Source of the DNA: Chitinophagaceae bacterium
GTDB taxonomy: Bacteria; Bacteroidota; Bacteroidia; Chitinophagales; Chitinophagaceae
Length of the DNA: 64,000 nucleotides
Assembly (NCBI GenBank): GCA_947454235.1
Contig: CANGIY010000001.1
Coordinates: 310,001 to 374,000 of the forward strand
Reading direction: 5' to 3'
This document shows, piece after piece, positions 26,847 to 35,289 of this stretch (positions within the stretch are counted from its first letter, which is position 1; the number at the start of each line of letters is the position of its first letter). A program made the position numbers and the translations under genes. The notes under the pieces were generated by a model. It was given only the letters and a program-made list of their open reading frames with translations. It was not told the origin of the DNA and did not search any database.

Positions 26847-27323
26847 TTATTCGCCCCACACTACACAACTTGGTTTGTGTTTTACCGGGAAGTTGACTGA
26901 ATTTGCAATAAAGCACTTTTCATGCGCCAGGTCATGCAGTTCATTGGCTTTCTCAATCATAGAACCATCGGTAACTGTAACTATTGGGTTGAGTACTACT
27001 TCTGTAAATCTGCCCAGTACACCTGCCGGTGTTTCCATGGTTCCTTGTGCCATATCAACATAACCTACTACAATAATGCCTGCATCAGCACATAAGTGCA
27101 AATACCACAACATATGGCATGTTGAAAGCGATGACACCAACATATCTTCGGGGTTGTACTTTTTGCCGTCGCCCCTGAATGGTGTATCCGCAGACCCATA
27201 TATCTCGTGCTTGCCATCAACATGAATTGTATGATCTCGGTCGTATGCTCGATAGTCTGATGTGCCGGTGCCTTTATTTCCCGTCCATTTAACGTTTACG
27301 GTGTAATGGTGTTTTTCCTGCAT
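26847..27323 (-). CDS. OsmC family protein
   Basis: OsmC/Ohr-fold protein of 158 residues. Both conserved cysteines are present: C in SSLSTCHMLWYLHLC on the long central helix and C in HEKCFIANSVNFPV. In this family the pair forms a thiol centre that reduces organic hydroperoxides. The family core PEDMLVSSLSTCHML is clear, and the N-terminal KWTGNKGTGTSDYRAYDR segment fits the YhfA/OsmC group rather than classical Ohr; substrate therefore remains open. It starts 10 bp after the polyprenyl synthase gene and appears to be the last gene of an operon with rnr and that synthase. Confidence 0.85.
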   Translation of the reverse strand: MQEKHHYTVNVKWTGNKGTGTSDYRAYDRDHTIHVDGKHEIYGSADTPFRGDGKKYNPEDMLVSSLSTCHMLWYLHLCADAGIIVVGYVDMAQGTMETPAGVLGRFTEVVLNPIVTVTDGSMIEKANELHDLAHEKCFIANSVNFPVKHKPSCVVWGE

Positions 27324-27333
27324 TGCTTTCTTA

Positions 27334-28299
27334 TTATTTATCTCTCATTAAAAGGTATTGCGCAAGTTGCAACAAAGGTTCTTTACGGGCACTCGGAATT
27401 GCGACATCATCCATGTTTTTAAATGCAAGTTCAGAGTAATAGTGCACTTGTTCTCTGCAATATTCATCGACTTTCAGGGTTCTGAAAAGTGTCAGCATTT
27501 TTTCAACTTTATCAGTAGTGTCACTTTCCAATAAAGTGTTGATTTGCTGCCGTTGTTGTTCGTTAGCGACGTTAAGGGCCTGAATCAACAAAATTGTTTT
27601 CTTATTTGCCAGTATATCACCTCCTACTTGTTTGCCCGACTTTTCCGGGTCTCCGAACGCATCGAGGTAGTCATCCTGTAATTGAAATGCCAAGCCTAGA
27701 TTTCTACCGAAAGCATATAGTTTATTGGCATTGTCGCCCATGCCTCCGCCTGTAATTGCACCCATCTTTAAACTACAAGCGAGTAAAACGCTGGTTTTTA
27801 GAGCAATCATATTGATATACTCTTCAATAGTCACGTCATTTCTTTGTTCAAAATCCATGTCTAGTTGCTGCCCTTCGCATACTTCAATGGCTGTTTGGTT
27901 GAACAACTCCATTAGTTTTTGAAGCGAATTGGAAACTTTCGCCAGACTTTGGTAGGCAAAAATGTTCATCACGTCACCGCTCAAAATGCCTGAAGTGAGT
28001 CCGTACTTATTGTGAATGGTGGGCATGCCGCGCCTCAACGGAGCTTTGTCCATAATGTCATCATGAATCAATGTGAAATTATGAAACAACTCAACTGCAT
28101 AGGAGGCATTCCATGCATCTTCATTAATCGGACCAAATAGCTCATTCGCCATCAGGCACAATACCGGGCGCACGCGTTTTCCGCCAATGCCTAAAATGTA
28201 TTTACAAGGCTCGTACAAGTTGGCTGGCATACCGGGGAATATGGCTTCCGGGTTAAACCTGTCTTCGAACTTCTTCAGTAGTTCAGGAAAAGAGTGCAT
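27334..28299 (-). CDS. Polyprenyl (E-type) diphosphate synthase
   Basis: All-trans prenyltransferase of 321 residues that condenses isopentenyl diphosphate with an allylic diphosphate. Both Asp-rich motifs that bind Mg2+ and diphosphate are intact: DDIMD in LIHDDIMDKAPLRRGMPT and DDYLD in FQLQDDYLDAFGDPEKSGK. GGKRVRPVL near the N-terminus supplies the Lys-Arg pair for diphosphate binding. Product length (C15, C20 or longer) cannot be read reliably from the sequence. The gene starts only 3 bp after rnr stops, so they are co-transcribed; no functional link between them is obvious. Confidence 0.9.
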   Translation of the reverse strand: MHSFPELLKKFEDRFNPEAIFPGMPANLYEPCKYILGIGGKRVRPVLCLMANELFGPINEDAWNASYAVELFHNFTLIHDDIMDKAPLRRGMPTIHNKYGLTSGILSGDVMNIFAYQSLAKVSNSLQKLMELFNQTAIEVCEGQQLDMDFEQRNDVTIEEYINMIALKTSVLLACSLKMGAITGGGMGDNANKLYAFGRNLGLAFQLQDDYLDAFGDPEKSGKQVGGDILANKKTILLIQALNVANEQQRQQINTLLESDTTDKVEKMLTLFRTLKVDEYCREQVHYYSELAFKNMDDVAIPSARKEPLLQLAQYLLMRDK

Positions 28300-28302
28300 G
28301 AA

Positions 28303-30348
28303 TTATCGCTTGTGCTTTTTACTTGTTTTTGATTTGTCTTTACTTTTTTGCCCTTTGCGCATGGTTGGCCTTTTTATAGTAGATATTTCAATATCGCTAT
28401 CGGCGTAAGAAACAAGCGAGTAATCAATTTGTTTTTTATCGAGATTCGCAGAAACTACTTTAACAACCACTTTTTCACCCATCGCAAATTTAATACCCGT
28501 ATTGTGCCCAACAAGTGCATAGTCTGCTTCAATAAACGAAAATACATCAATGTCGTTCAGGTCTTGTATTGAAATCAGTCCTTCGCATTTGTGCTCCACC
28601 GTTTCTGCCCAGAAACCAAAATGCGCAACACCACTAATAACAGCTTCAAAATCTTCACCCACATAGTCTGACATAAACTCTACTTGCTTGTACTTGTTAG
28701 CACTTCGTTCACAGTCCATTGCTTTGCGTTCCTGATCAGAACAATGGCGGCACAATGTCTCCAGATGCTTGATTGGTGTAACGTGTCCGCTCAGGCATTG
28801 TTGCAAAATACGGTGTACCAATACATCGGGGTAGCGCCTGATAGGCGAGGTGAAGTGGCAATAGTTTTTAAATCCCAGGCCGTAGTGGCCAATGTTTTCA
28901 GTGGTGTACACTGCCTTGCTCATTGTCCTTATACCAAGTTGTTCCAGAATATGTTGTTCTGGCTTGCCTTTTACGGTTTCCAGCATTTGATTGAACGAAG
29001 CAGCAACGACTTCCGGTCGTGATAAATCAAATTTTATTCCGAACCGACGAGCAAATACTGCAAATACTCTGAGCTTTTCAGGGTCTGGGTCGTCGTGTAT
29101 TCGGTAGGGGAATGGTACTTCGTTTTCGTTAATTCTTATTTCCGATACATATTCTGCTACAGCTTTATTGGCAAGTAACATCAGTTCTTCAATAAGCTGG
29201 TGGGCTTGCTTACTTTCTTTGATAATTATACCAATTGGTTTGGCATGCTCATCCAGTTTAAAGCGCACTTCAGAAGAAGAAAAGTTGATTGCCCCGGCTG
29301 CAAAGCGTTGTTTGCGTAGGTTTTGCGCCATTTCGTTGAGTACCAATACTTCTTTCGAATAGTCGCCGTTTTCAGTTTCTATTATTTCCTGTACTTCTTC
29401 GTAGGTAAATCTACGGTCAGAACAAATGAGGGTTTTTCCCAGCCATGTATCTTTTACAACACCGGCTTTGTTCATTTTAAATACAGCTGAAAATGTGTAT
29501 TTTTCTTCATTAGGGCGAAGCGAACAAAGTTCATTGCTCAGGCGTTCCGGTAACATTGGTGCAACTCTATCGGGTAAATAAACGCTTGTTGCACGTTGGT
29601 ATGCTTCCTGGTCGAGTGCGGAGCCTTCTTTGATGTAGTGGCTCACGTCAGCGATATGTACACCTATTTCATACCATCCTCCTTTTAACGAGGTAAATGA
29701 AATGGCATCATCAAAGTCTTTTGCATCAAACGGGTCAATGGTCATGGTGAGCACTTCCCTGAAATCTCGGCGCTTTGGCACCTCCTCTGCTGCGATCCCT
29801 TCGGGGTATCTTGCAGCATCTTCCATCACATCATCAGGAAATTCAAGTGGAAAGCCATTGTCGGTTAAAATGCTTTTCATCGCAATTTCGTTCCGGGTTT
29901 CATTGGTCAGCAGCATCGTAATCTCACCAACCGGGTTTTTGTTCTTACCCTGCCATTCCACTATTTTGCCAATTGCTTTGTCGCCTGTTTTTGCATTTTT
30001 AAGCAAGTGCAATGGTATATAGATGTCAACCTGCATTTTTTCGCTGTCGGGTATTAAAAATGCAAAGTGTTCGTGTACTTGTACTGTTCCGCTAAATTCT
30101 GTTTGGTGGCGTTTTACTACTTCAGTTACGTATCCTTCCTGGCGTTTGTTATTATCACTGTATCCTCTAACCTCTATTTTTACTGTGTCGCCATTCAGCG
30201 CTGTACCTAGATTTTCGCGTTTTACTATGATGTCTTTTTCCCGCCCTTCAATAGCCACATAGCCCAATCCACTTCTTGTAATATCAATCTTTCCTGTGAA
30301 TGAAAAACGATGAGATGATTCGGGTTTCTTTTTGGTTTTTTTAGACAT
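28303..30348 (-). CDS. rnr: Ribonuclease R
   Basis: Processive 3'-5' exoribonuclease of the RNB family, about 681 residues. I prefer ATG 30348 (MSKKTKKKPESSHRFSFTG); the frame opens at 30390, but the first 14 residues there overlap a probable promoter region. Order: cold-shock-type OB domains (about 15-200), the RNB catalytic domain with the metal-binding DPFDAKDFDDAISF motif, SVYLPDRVAPMLPERLSNELCSL and HFTSPIRRYPDVLVHR, then an S1 domain (GVAHFGFWAETVEHKCEGLI) and a Lys-rich tail (KGQKSKDKSKTSKKHKR). RNase R degrades structured RNA and is often cold-induced. It heads the rnr, prenyl synthase, OsmC operon. Confidence 0.93.
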   Translation of the reverse strand: MSKKTKKKPESSHRFSFTGKIDITRSGLGYVAIEGREKDIIVKRENLGTALNGDTVKIEVRGYSDNNKRQEGYVTEVVKRHQTEFSGTVQVHEHFAFLIPDSEKMQVDIYIPLHLLKNAKTGDKAIGKIVEWQGKNKNPVGEITMLLTNETRNEIAMKSILTDNGFPLEFPDDVMEDAARYPEGIAAEEVPKRRDFREVLTMTIDPFDAKDFDDAISFTSLKGGWYEIGVHIADVSHYIKEGSALDQEAYQRATSVYLPDRVAPMLPERLSNELCSLRPNEEKYTFSAVFKMNKAGVVKDTWLGKTLICSDRRFTYEEVQEIIETENGDYSKEVLVLNEMAQNLRKQRFAAGAINFSSSEVRFKLDEHAKPIGIIIKESKQAHQLIEELMLLANKAVAEYVSEIRINENEVPFPYRIHDDPDPEKLRVFAVFARRFGIKFDLSRPEVVAASFNQMLETVKGKPEQHILEQLGIRTMSKAVYTTENIGHYGLGFKNYCHFTSPIRRYPDVLVHRILQQCLSGHVTPIKHLETLCRHCSDQERKAMDCERSANKYKQVEFMSDYVGEDFEAVISGVAHFGFWAETVEHKCEGLISIQDLNDIDVFSFIEADYALVGHNTGIKFAMGEKVVVKVVSANLDKKQIDYSLVSYADSDIEISTIKRPTMRKGQKSKDKSKTSKKHKR

Positions 30349-30489
30349 AATTATTATTTCACTGATAAAGGTAAGCGTTAAGTATTTCACTACTGCATTT
30401 CAGTGTTAATTATAACTTTTTGGTTACAGATGTCTCATTAGTTTGTTGAGCGATTTAATACCAAATAAAAACATTACAAAAAAACAATT

Positions 30490-30555
30490 TCTTCAATGTA
30501 GTGAAGAAAAATCTTCAAAGTAATTAAGAAAAGTCTTCAATATTGTGCAGAAAAT
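30490..30555. repeat. Three tandem 22-bp repeats, each with dyad character
   Basis: Units at 30490-30511, 30512-30533 and 30534-30555 share TCTTCAAnGTnnTnAAGAAAA (third copy more diverged, with GTGCAGAAAAT). The first unit is a near-perfect dyad, TTCTTCA/TGAAGAA around a 6-bp centre. Regular spacing of two helical turns suggests protein-binding sites on one face of the DNA. Confidence 0.6.
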
Positions 30556-30739
30556 GCGCAAGTGAAATGCTCGAAAACTACTTTTTAAATAAGAACTGAA
30601 AGTGTTAAGTGCACCTCGTATAAATAAGTTGAGGCATCCCATGGGACGAGTTTTTAAGAATCAATCCTAACGACCTGTTTTAGAACTGCATTGAAGCTCA
30701 TTCGCGAAACTTTACAAATATTTTAAAACAATTTTAAAT

Positions 30740-30747
30740 TACCTTTG
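30740..30747 (+). promoter_or_regulatory. -7 element TAccTTTG of the NrnA-FKBP genes
   Basis: Exact TAnnTTTG match about 63 bp before ATG 30811. No TTTG at the usual distance. Confidence 0.55.
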
Positions 30748-30810
30748 CCATCTTTTTTAAACGAGGCAAACTAAGTTTTTTGCCTCAAATAGTACTAGAT
30801 TTTACAAAGA

Positions 30811-31806
30811 ATGCGCCCAATACAAGAGGCTTTTCCACTGCTGGGTACTCCTAAAAAAGTATTCATTACAACGCACCACAAACCTGACGGCGATGCCATT
30901 GGCAGTATGCTGGGTTTGGCGCATTATCTCGTAAAGCTAGGTCATTATGTTACAGCCGTTTCTCCCTGCGAAGCACCTGATTTTCTGGAGTGGGTGCCGG
31001 GTATGCAAAATGTGCTGAACTACGAAGAAAATACACAACAGTCGCTGGATGCACTTGCAGAATGTGACCTTATTTTTTGTGTAGACTTCAATGACTACAG
31101 TAGGACTAAAACGCTTGAGACGCCGTTAGCCAATGCCACCCAGCCCAAAGTGCTTATTGACCACCACCTAATGCCAAAACCTTACTGGGACTACGGTATG
31201 AGCGTGCCTGAGAAAAGCAGTACTTGTGAAATGGTGTACGACTTCATTAATTTGATGGATAACAACCATTTGATTGATGTTGATATTGCTGAGTGCTTAT
31301 ATACAGGTGTGCTCACAGACACAGGTTCGTTCAGATTTCCGGTAACGACCGCTGATGTGCACAGGATGATAGCGAACCTCAAAGACCACGGACTCGAACA
31401 TTCAAAAATTCACGAGTTGATTTATGACTCATGGAGTGAAACCCGAATGAGATTTCTGGGTTATGTTCTGATCGAGAAAATGGAAGTGTTTCATAAGCAG
31501 AAAGCGGCGCTTATTACCTTGTCAAAAGAAGATATGAAGCTGTTCAATGTGCAGTCTGGCGATTCTGAAGGCTTGGTTAATTATCCATTGAGCATAGGAA
31601 ATATCAAGTTTGCTACATTGATAACTGAGCGCAGCGACGAAGTGAAGTTGTCTTTCAGGAGTAAAGGCGAGTTTGATGTGAGTACTTTTGCGCGCACTTA
31701 TTTTGAAGGTGGAGGGCATTTTAACGCATCGGGCGGGCGTTCAAAACTAAGTTTTAAGGAAACAATTACATATTTTAAGAAAATTTTGTCGGATATTCAC
31801 CCCTAA
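30811..31806 (+). CDS. DHH/DHHA1 phosphoesterase (NrnA-type nano-RNase / pAp phosphatase)
   Basis: Protein of 331 residues. The DHH domain carries the metal-binding motifs HHKPDGDAIGS (about 22-32), VDFND, and LIDHHLMP, then TGVLTDTGSF; the DHHA1 domain ends with GGGHFNASGGRS, which contacts the substrate. This order matches bifunctional oligoribonuclease/pAp phosphatase NrnA, which removes the last dinucleotides of RNA decay and recycles 3'-phosphoadenosine 5'-phosphate. Encoded head to head with RNase R, which leaves exactly such short oligonucleotides, so a shared regulatory region would make sense (inference). The FKBP lipoprotein gene follows after 14 bp. Confidence 0.9.
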   Translation: MRPIQEAFPLLGTPKKVFITTHHKPDGDAIGSMLGLAHYLVKLGHYVTAVSPCEAPDFLEWVPGMQNVLNYEENTQQSLDALAECDLIFCVDFNDYSRTKTLETPLANATQPKVLIDHHLMPKPYWDYGMSVPEKSSTCEMVYDFINLMDNNHLIDVDIAECLYTGVLTDTGSFRFPVTTADVHRMIANLKDHGLEHSKIHELIYDSWSETRMRFLGYVLIEKMEVFHKQKAALITLSKEDMKLFNVQSGDSEGLVNYPLSIGNIKFATLITERSDEVKLSFRSKGEFDVSTFARTYFEGGGHFNASGGRSKLSFKETITYFKKILSDIHP

Positions 31807-31820
31807 TTTATAAAAAGAAC

Positions 31821-32744
31821 ATGTTCAAAAAATTACTTTCAATTTCTTTATTGAGTGCAGCCGTGACTGGTTTTGTAAGCTGCAATCAAAGTTCAAGTTT
31901 AAAAGAGTACAAAGGACTTTTTTACAAAGTTGTAAAGGCCGGTACAGGTAAAGCTGCTCAAAATGGCGACCTGGTTGAGTTTCAAATCATTGCCAAAGTC
32001 GATACTCAGACACTCGCTAACTCATGGAAAGATCAGTCGGGAAACACTCCTGTGATGCAAGTGCGCGACATGCAAAAAAATGGTGAATGGCCTTGGATTT
32101 TTCAAAAATTGAAAGGCGGTGATAGTGTTGAAGTTGAAATCGCTGTAGATACAATGTTGAAATACATGACTCCTGAGCAATTGCAAAACAAGGAGGCTTG
32201 GATGAAAAAAGGTGCAAAAGTTAAACTTACACTTTCTTGTTTAAGCGTAAGTTCAGAGGCTGATTACAAAAAGAAATTAGAAGATAAAAAGCAAAAACAA
32301 CTGGTAGAAGACGATAAAGCACTTCAGGATTACTTTGCTAAAAACAATTTGAAGCCTACCAAAACTGCTTCAGGTTTGTACTATACTATCAATCAACCGG
32401 GTAGCGGACCAAATGCTACAACTGGTAAAGTAGTAAGTATGGACTATACAGGAAAATTGATGGACGGCAGAACATTTGATTCTAACGTTGATTCAAATTT
32501 CCACCACAAACAAGAGTTTAAATTCCCTGCAGGTGGCGGTCGCGTTATAGCCGGATGGGACGAAGGTGTTATGTTGTTGAACAAAGGTGCAAAAGCAACT
32601 TTCTACATTCCTTCTTCTTTGGCTTATGGTCCTAACTCGATGGGTATCATTCCACCAAATGCAAATTTGATTTTTGACGTTGAGGTAAAAGAAATTGCTG
32701 AACCTACTTTGCCAAAGGCTCAAGCTCAAATGCCTGTTAAATAG
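31821..32744 (+). CDS. FKBP-type peptidyl-prolyl isomerase, predicted lipoprotein
   Basis: Protein of 307 residues with a lipoprotein signal ending GFVSC (lipidated Cys21). Residues about 35-155 form a degenerate FKBP-like domain (LFYKVVKAGTGKAAQNGDLVEF ... FQKLKGGDSVEVEI) and residues about 190-300 a canonical one (VVSMDYTGKLMDGRTFDSN, FPAGGGRVIAGWDEGVMLL, ATFYIPSSLAYG, LIFDVEV). Only the second keeps the usual active-site aromatic and Asp positions. It would assist folding of exported proteins at the periplasmic face of a membrane. It is the first of three tandem FKBP genes. Confidence 0.9.
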   Translation: MFKKLLSISLLSAAVTGFVSCNQSSSLKEYKGLFYKVVKAGTGKAAQNGDLVEFQIIAKVDTQTLANSWKDQSGNTPVMQVRDMQKNGEWPWIFQKLKGGDSVEVEIAVDTMLKYMTPEQLQNKEAWMKKGAKVKLTLSCLSVSSEADYKKKLEDKKQKQLVEDDKALQDYFAKNNLKPTKTASGLYYTINQPGSGPNATTGKVVSMDYTGKLMDGRTFDSNVDSNFHHKQEFKFPAGGGRVIAGWDEGVMLLNKGAKATFYIPSSLAYGPNSMGIIPPNANLIFDVEVKEIAEPTLPKAQAQMPVK

Positions 32745-32761
32745 AAAAACTAAAAAGAAAC

Positions 32762-33739
32762 ATGAAAAAAATTATTGTTTATTCGCTCATAGCAGCGGGT
32801 GCATTTTGGGGAACTCCTTCTTTTGCACAAGCAAAAAAGGCTGGTGCTTCTAAAGGAGCAGCTACAAAAAGTTCTGCTTCAAAAGGTACAGCCACTAAAA
32901 CGACTAAAGCAGGCGACGATGGCTTTAAAGCCATAAAAGCTATTAAGTATAAAGTTTATCCGGCCAACACGGGAGGTAAAAAAATCGCGGAAGGTGATAT
33001 TATTGATTTCAATATACTTCTTAAATGCGATACTTTCGTTATTGGTGATTCAAAAAACCAACCTGGAGGTAAAGCAACCATGGCCGTTAGAAAAGGTCAA
33101 AACGCTACCGACTGGATGTGGGTTATGGATGACATGCACGCTGGTGACAGTGCAGTAATTAAAGTGCCTGTTGATTCAGTGATGGCAACTATTCCAAAGG
33201 ACAACAAATCTCCTTTGCCTGAATGGATGAAACCGGGTAATGAGATTATGGTTTATTTCAGAATTCTTTCTGCAAAATCGCAGGAAGAAGCGATGAAAGA
33301 ACAAGCAGAACAAGCTAAAGCGCAGGTAGCTGCCGATGACAAAATGTTGCAAGATTATTTCGCAAAAAATAATCTGAAGCCTAAGAAAACTGAGAGCGGT
33401 TTGTATTACTCAGTTACAACTGAAGGCTCAGGCGAATCAATCGCTCCGGGTTCAAATGTAAACATGAACTACACCGGTAAGTTGTTGAATGGTACTATTT
33501 TCGACTCAAATGTTGATCCTAATTTCAAGCACGTACAGCCTTTCGTATTCCCGGTAGGTATGGGTCGTGTAATTAAAGGTTGGGATGAAGGCGTTTTGTT
33601 GTTGAAAAAAGGTGCAAAAGCTACTTTCTACATTCCTTCAGGTTTGGCTTACGGTGCTCAAGGTGCTGGTCCAAATATTCCACCAAACTCTCCGTTGATT
33701 TTTGACGTTGAAGTAGTGAATATCGAAAAGAGCAAGTAA
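32762..33739 (+). CDS. FKBP-type peptidyl-prolyl isomerase, periplasmic
   Basis: Protein of 325 residues with a cleavable signal peptide (1-23, ending PSFAQ) and no lipobox, followed by a low-complexity Lys/Ala/Ser/Thr linker (KKAGASKGAATKSSASKG). It repeats the two-domain layout of the preceding gene: a degenerate FKBP domain (IKAIKYKVYPANTGGKKIAEGDIIDF) and a canonical C-terminal one (NMNYTGKLLNGTIFDSN, FPVGMGRVIKGWDEGVLLL, ATFYIPSGLAYG). It starts 17 bp after its paralogue and ends before the terminator at 33761, so these two share a transcript. Confidence 0.9.
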   Translation: MKKIIVYSLIAAGAFWGTPSFAQAKKAGASKGAATKSSASKGTATKTTKAGDDGFKAIKAIKYKVYPANTGGKKIAEGDIIDFNILLKCDTFVIGDSKNQPGGKATMAVRKGQNATDWMWVMDDMHAGDSAVIKVPVDSVMATIPKDNKSPLPEWMKPGNEIMVYFRILSAKSQEEAMKEQAEQAKAQVAADDKMLQDYFAKNNLKPKKTESGLYYSVTTEGSGESIAPGSNVNMNYTGKLLNGTIFDSNVDPNFKHVQPFVFPVGMGRVIKGWDEGVLLLKKGAKATFYIPSGLAYGAQGAGPNIPPNSPLIFDVEVVNIEKSK

Positions 33740-33760
33740 TTCTTTTTCAAATAAATAGCA

Positions 33761-33797
33761 AGAAAGGTGTTTCGTTAGGAAGCACCTTTCTTCGTTT
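33761..33797 (+). terminator. Terminator after the second FKBP gene
   Basis: 9-bp stem AGAAAGGTG (33761-33769) with CACCTTTCT (33783-33791), 13-nt loop, followed by moderately T-rich sequence. The rest of the gap to 33941 shows no clear promoter. Confidence 0.65.
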
Positions 33798-33940
33798 AGG
33801 ACTAAGTGGGCTTTGCCGCCCGCCAATTGGATTAAAAAGAATCTTGAAAAGAAACCCTAAAAATCACACAAACTTGGTGGTCTATATCCCTGTTTTTTTT
33901 ATTATTACAATCGCAATTAATAATTACCCGACAATCGCAG

Positions 33941-35284
33941 ATGCATAGTTTATTGAACCTTCGTAAGTTTTTAATTCTTGGTGGTATTTGTGGTGTGTTT
34001 AGCACACACCAGTCATTGTTTGCTGCTCCGCGCATAGCAGGAGATACAACTAAAAATGTGACAGTTTCGGCTGATGGTTATACTCGTTTGCCAAGTGGGC
34101 TCGAATACAAGATTTTAAAACAAGGAACGGGCAAAGAACATCCTCAGGTGGGTTATCATCTTGAAATGCACGTGAGGGTGCATGTAAAAGACAGTGTTAT
34201 ATTTGATAGCAGGCAAATGAACAATGATCGTCCTGTTCCATTTCAGGTTCAAAAACCGTCTTTCAGGGGCGATTTCATTGAAGGGCTATCGAATATGGTA
34301 GCTGGAGATAGTGCATTGTTGCGCCTGCCTGCTGATACGGTACTCAACCAAAACAAGCAATTGATGCCGGGCATAAAGGCGGGTGATATTTTGCAATACG
34401 ATGTAGTTTTGGTTTCCGTTTTTTCAGAAAGTGAATATAAAATTGATCAGGAGCAAAAACGGGCGAAACAAAGGGTTATTGATACCAAAGTTTTTACCGA
34501 CTATTTTAAGCAACATAAAATAGAAGCATTAAGCACAAAAACTGGTTTGTACTATACTGTCGAAAAGAAAGGCGCCGGACCATTGGCTAAAACAGGCGAT
34601 ATAGTGAGTGTAAATTATACTGGTCGTTTCTTAGACGGGAAAACATTTGATTCTAATACCGATCCTTTGTTTCACCATGTTGAACCTTATACATTCCCTC
34701 TTGGGAGAGGGGCTGTGATTAAAGGCTGGGACGAAGGCATTGCGTTGTTTGCGAAAGGAGGAAAAGGAACTTTATATATCCCCAGCGGTTTAGCCTACGG
34801 TAGTCAGGGTAATTCTAATATCCCCGGAAATACAGTTTTAGTATTTGATGTTGAACTCGTAAATGCTCAGTCTGCCGAGCAATACGAGACTGGTAACATA
34901 GATGCCTATATCACTAAAGTTGGGGTGAAAATGAACAAGACTAAATCGGGATTATACTATTATCAGGTCAATAAAAACGATAAAGCTCCATCAGATAAAG
35001 CCAATAATACAGTAACTATCAGATATTCGATTGCTAATTTAGACGGGCGCATTTTCGACTCTTACTACGATACTTCGATGTACCATACCGATTCAAGAAC
35101 AGTAAGTATGGATGATAAATCACTGGTTGCAGGATTAAGAGAAGCATTGAAAATAATGAAAAAGGGCGACAGGTTTCGCCTTGTGATTCCATCTAAATTA
35201 GGTTATGCCGAAAAGGGAAATAAAGAGCTTGGAATTAAGGCCAATGAACCATTGCTTGTGGATATAGAAATGCTGGACAAATAA
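33941..35284 (+). CDS. Triple-domain FKBP-type peptidyl-prolyl isomerase
   Basis: Protein of 447 residues with a signal peptide (about 1-30, ending LFAAP). Three FKBP-like domains follow: a degenerate first one (LPSGLEYKILKQGTGKEHPQVG), a canonical second (VSVNYTGRFLDGKTFDSN, FPLGRGAVIKGWDEGIALF, GTLYIPSGLAYG) and a third, degenerate one (KSGLYYYQVNKND, TIRYSIANLDGRIFDS, VAGLREALKIMKKGDRFRLVIPSKLGYAEKG). Only the middle domain looks catalytically complete. The third domain is an addition relative to its two upstream paralogues. The M1 peptidase gene follows 5 bp later and is co-transcribed. Confidence 0.9.
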   Translation: MHSLLNLRKFLILGGICGVFSTHQSLFAAPRIAGDTTKNVTVSADGYTRLPSGLEYKILKQGTGKEHPQVGYHLEMHVRVHVKDSVIFDSRQMNNDRPVPFQVQKPSFRGDFIEGLSNMVAGDSALLRLPADTVLNQNKQLMPGIKAGDILQYDVVLVSVFSESEYKIDQEQKRAKQRVIDTKVFTDYFKQHKIEALSTKTGLYYTVEKKGAGPLAKTGDIVSVNYTGRFLDGKTFDSNTDPLFHHVEPYTFPLGRGAVIKGWDEGIALFAKGGKGTLYIPSGLAYGSQGNSNIPGNTVLVFDVELVNAQSAEQYETGNIDAYITKVGVKMNKTKSGLYYYQVNKNDKAPSDKANNTVTIRYSIANLDGRIFDSYYDTSMYHTDSRTVSMDDKSLVAGLREALKIMKKGDRFRLVIPSKLGYAEKGNKELGIKANEPLLVDIEMLDK

Positions 35285-35289
35285 TTTGT

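Larger units (their letters stand above)
30349..30810. other. Divergent intergenic region between rnr and the NrnA-like gene
   Basis: 462 bp without a gene. It holds a weak -7-like element for rnr (TACCTTTA on minus, near 30370), three tandem 22-bp repeats (30490-30555) and the -7 element TACCTTTG (30740-30747) for the plus-strand gene. I see nothing else identifiable. Confidence 0.6.
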
